Assembly (NCBI GenBank): GCA_016293435.1
Contig: JAEDEG010000019.1
Span: forward strand, 1 to 34,213
DNA length: 34,213 nucleotides
Direction of reading: 5' to 3'
From: Clostridia bacterium
GTDB taxonomy: Bacteria > Bacillota > Clostridia > UMGS1810
Shown here: piece by piece, positions 32,450-34,213 of the stretch
How positions within the stretch are numbered: position 1 is the first letter of the stretch
Layout of the letters: each line of letters begins with the position of its first letter
The notes under the pieces: generated by a model
Told to the model about the DNA's origin: nothing
Databases searched by the model: none
The model's input: only the letters and a program-made list of their open reading frames with translations
Program-made: the position numbers and the translations under genes

Positions 32450-34213
32450 TTATTTTTCGAGAGCTTCGATGAGCTTAATCATTCTCTGAGCCATTACAAA
32501 TGCTTCTCTTCTTGTTACAGGCTGATCGCCTTTGAAGGAACCATCTTCATAACCTGTTACAATACCGAGGCTCTTTGCACACTCAACATCTGCAGCATAC
32601 CAATCATCAGATGTGATATCTGTGAAGCTGGAAGCTGTATATTCGGATGTTGCACCGAGAGCTCTTACAATGATAGCTGCAAATTCTGCTCTGGTAACAA
32701 CCTTACCTGCCTGAATTGTGCCATCATCATATCCTTTGAGAATACCTTCTTTTATAGCTGTTGCAACATAGCCTGCAGCCCAATCAGATACAGTGCTTGC
32801 GTCTGTTGCATCAATTTTTGCATCGGCATCTACCTCGATACCTCTTGCATTAAGAATTATCTTAGATACTTCTTCTCTTGTGATACCGTCAGCAGGACGT
32901 ACAGTGTTTGTTGCATCTCCGCTGATTACACCTCTGTCGTAAAGATCCTTGATTGCATCATATGCCCAATCATCTTCTGTTATATCGGTGAAAGGAGCAT
33001 TGGTGCCGGGAACATCGGTTCCGGGTTCTTCAGTGCCGGGAACATCGGTTCCGGGCTCTTCAGTGCCGGGAACATCGGTTCCGGGTTCTTCTGTGCCGGG
33101 CTCTTCTGTACCGGGTTTATCTGTGCCGGGTTTATCTGTGCCGGGTTTAGTTGTTGGAACAGATGTGGAAGGTCTAACAACTGTACCGGAAGCTGCAGAA
33201 GTACCGGTTGACTTAGCTTTGAGTGTAACAGCAACTGTTACATCGGCGTCTTCGTAAGATACTGTTACAGATCCGGTTTCTTTATTATAATCGGAAACTG
33301 CGTATTCAGCGTCTTCAATTTCGATACCATAGATATCATATACGGTTACAGTAAGCTTGCCTTTTACATATTCAGCAATTGCTGCCGGATCTTTTCCAGC
33401 ATGATTTTTGAATGGAACACTTACCTTTTCGGTAGCTTCAATCTTGATATCTTTTGTTTTATAAGTAAGTGCAATTGTTTTTGCAAGTTCTTCTACTTTA
33501 ATTACGATACTTTCAGGGCGATCTGTATACTCTTCAATATTATAGTCACTAACTTCTACAGGCTCTCTATCATTTCTGACTACTTTTACAGCAGATATTA
33601 CCTTTCTGATAGCTGCTTCTAATCCGCTAACATCTGTTCCGTAGGGAATTTCGATAGAGTCTATTGTTTTCCTATCGGCATTTAATACTTCAATGTAGTC
33701 ATTAGCTGTAAATTTAGCTTCTGCTGTAATATTGCCGGTTACAACTGTATCTGCAGTTACTTTAGTTGCTCCTACATACCATCCATCAAATGTGTAGCCG
33801 GTTTTTGAAGGATCTGCGGGCATTCTGCCTGCACCGATTGCCTCGTTGTATGCAACTGTATGAGTAGCAGCTGTTTCTGTGCCGTTTACAAATTTAACGG
33901 TATAATTATTTATTGTAAATTTAGCTTCTGCTGTAATATTATCAGTTACAACTGTATCTGCAGTTACTTTAGTTGCTCCTGCATACCAACCATCAAATGT
34001 GTAGCCGGTTTTTGAAGGATCTGCGGGCATTCTGCCTGCACCGATTGCTTCGTTGTATGCAACTGTATGAGTAGCAGCTGTTTCTGTGCCGTTTACAAAT
34101 GTAACTGTATAGTCTATTGCTGTAAATTTAGCTGTAGCTGTAATATCACCGGTTACAACTGTATCTGCAGTTACTTTAGTTGCTCCTACATACCAACCAT
34201 CAAATGTGTAGCC
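32450..34213 (-). CDS. Surface protein with InlB-type repeats and three SLH domains (N-terminus outside the window)
   Basis: The frame is open to the right edge, giving at least 587 residues. In protein order it shows tandem 69-residue Listeria-Bacteroides (InlB B / Flg_new) repeats (PSKTGYTFDGWY, then GATKVTADTVVT, NITAEAKFT), and two Ig-like segments (about 33200-33700). A linker of ten PGT(D/E)x pentapeptides (33006-33155) leads to three SLH repeats at the C-terminus (ITREEVSKIILNARG, VTRAEFAAIIVRALG, VTRREAFVMAQRMIK). The SLH triplet should bind cell-wall polymer, while the stalk-like repeats project outward. Such proteins are common adhesins or S-layer-associated proteins. Its terminator is at 32342-32375. 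A functional link to the glycan locus is not shown. Confidence 0.9.
   Translation of the reverse strand, partial: GYTFDGWYVGATKVTADTVVTGDITATAKFTAIDYTVTFVNGTETAATHTVAYNEAIGAGRMPADPSKTGYTFDGWYAGATKVTADTVVTDNITAEAKFTINNYTVKFVNGTETAATHTVAYNEAIGAGRMPADPSKTGYTFDGWYVGATKVTADTVVTGNITAEAKFTANDYIEVLNADRKTIDSIEIPYGTDVSGLEAAIRKVISAVKVVRNDREPVEVSDYNIEEYTDRPESIVIKVEELAKTIALTYKTKDIKIEATEKVSVPFKNHAGKDPAAIAEYVKGKLTVTVYDIYGIEIEDAEYAVSDYNKETGSVTVSYEDADVTVAVTLKAKSTGTSAASGTVVRPSTSVPTTKPGTDKPGTDKPGTEEPGTEEPGTDVPGTEEPGTDVPGTEEPGTDVPGTNAPFTDITEDDWAYDAIKDLYDRGVISGDATNTVRPADGITREEVSKIILNARGIEVDADAKIDATDASTVSDWAAGYVATAIKEGILKGYDDGTIQAGKVVTRAEFAAIIVRALGATSEYTASSFTDITSDDWYAADVECAKSLGIVTGYEDGSFKGDQPVTRREAFVMAQRMIKLIEALEK
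33006..33155 (-). repeat. Ten 15-base units encoding a PGT(D/E)x linker
   Basis: Ten consecutive 15-base units each begin CCGGG on the plus strand, at 33006, 33021 and so on to 33141. They encode a Pro-Gly-Thr-Asp/Glu-Lys/Glu/Val linker before the SLH repeats. Two alternating unit types in the first half suggest expansion of a 30-base unit. Confidence 0.9.
33703..34213 (-). repeat. 207-base tandem repeats in the SLH surface gene
   Basis: The sequence repeats with an exact period of 207 bases (69 codons): the string TGTGTAGCC recurs at 33791, 33998 and 34205. Two full units and one partial unit are visible and the array runs off the right edge. Near-identity at base level suggests recent expansion. 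Confidence 0.92.

Noticed and set aside
32429..33257. Long plus-strand frames opposite the repeat-rich SLH gene, one with VPGSS/VPGTS repeats
   Set aside because: They mirror the PGT linker and SLH codons on the other strand; the real gene has clear SLH and InlB-type domains.

Overview
The window looks like chromosomal DNA from an AT-leaning Bacillota, most likely an uncultured anaerobic, gut-type Clostridia. The evidence is the gene order miaB - YlbF/YmcA-family gene - mutS - mutL (in Bacillus subtilis the order is ymcB, ymcA, cotE, mutS, mutL), SigA-type promoters, strong AAAGGAGG-type ribosome binding sites, S-layer homology (SLH) proteins, and copper-amine-oxidase-like C-terminal domains. 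No rRNA, tRNA, CRISPR array, integrase or transposase gene was seen. Nearly everything lies on the minus strand; the only convincing plus-strand gene is an AraC-family regulator.

Layout from left to right. (1) 1-5763 is a housekeeping block read leftwards: miaB with its own promoter, then the YlbF-family gene, mutS and mutL (cut by the left edge) from a second, very similar promoter. (2) 5934-24137 is an 18-kb same-strand cluster read leftwards. It starts with a cytoplasmic GH20-type hexosaminidase, followed by two exported SLH proteins whose genes abut exactly. Two very large secreted heparinase II/III-like lyases come next, then two secreted concanavalin/LamG-like proteins, and the cluster ends at an 18-bp hairpin terminator. 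The 1537-residue lyase is built like a fusion of the 477-residue lectin-like protein and the 1114-residue lyase that flank it. (3) 24138-24533 is a divergent control region for the araC gene at 24534-25367. (4) 25474-31774 is a second leftward set: a MATE-family transporter, a second GH20 paralogue and a GH2 beta-galactosidase-type enzyme. It ends at a hairpin terminator shared with araC. (5) 31775-32449 has no large gene but holds hairpins and a compact unit (promoter, 31-codon ORF, terminator). (6) 32450 to the right edge is the C-terminal part of a repeat-rich SLH surface protein.

My reading is that blocks 2-4 form one glycan-use locus, a Gram-positive counterpart of a polysaccharide utilisation locus. 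Secreted, possibly wall-associated lyases with lectin modules would act on a uronic-acid or amino-sugar polymer outside the cell. Cytoplasmic GH20 and GH2 enzymes would trim imported oligosaccharides, under AraC control. The substrate is not fixed by the sequence. No sugar transporter, sulfatase or unsaturated-uronide hydrolase lies inside the window. Domain calls come from motif recognition by eye, without database searches.
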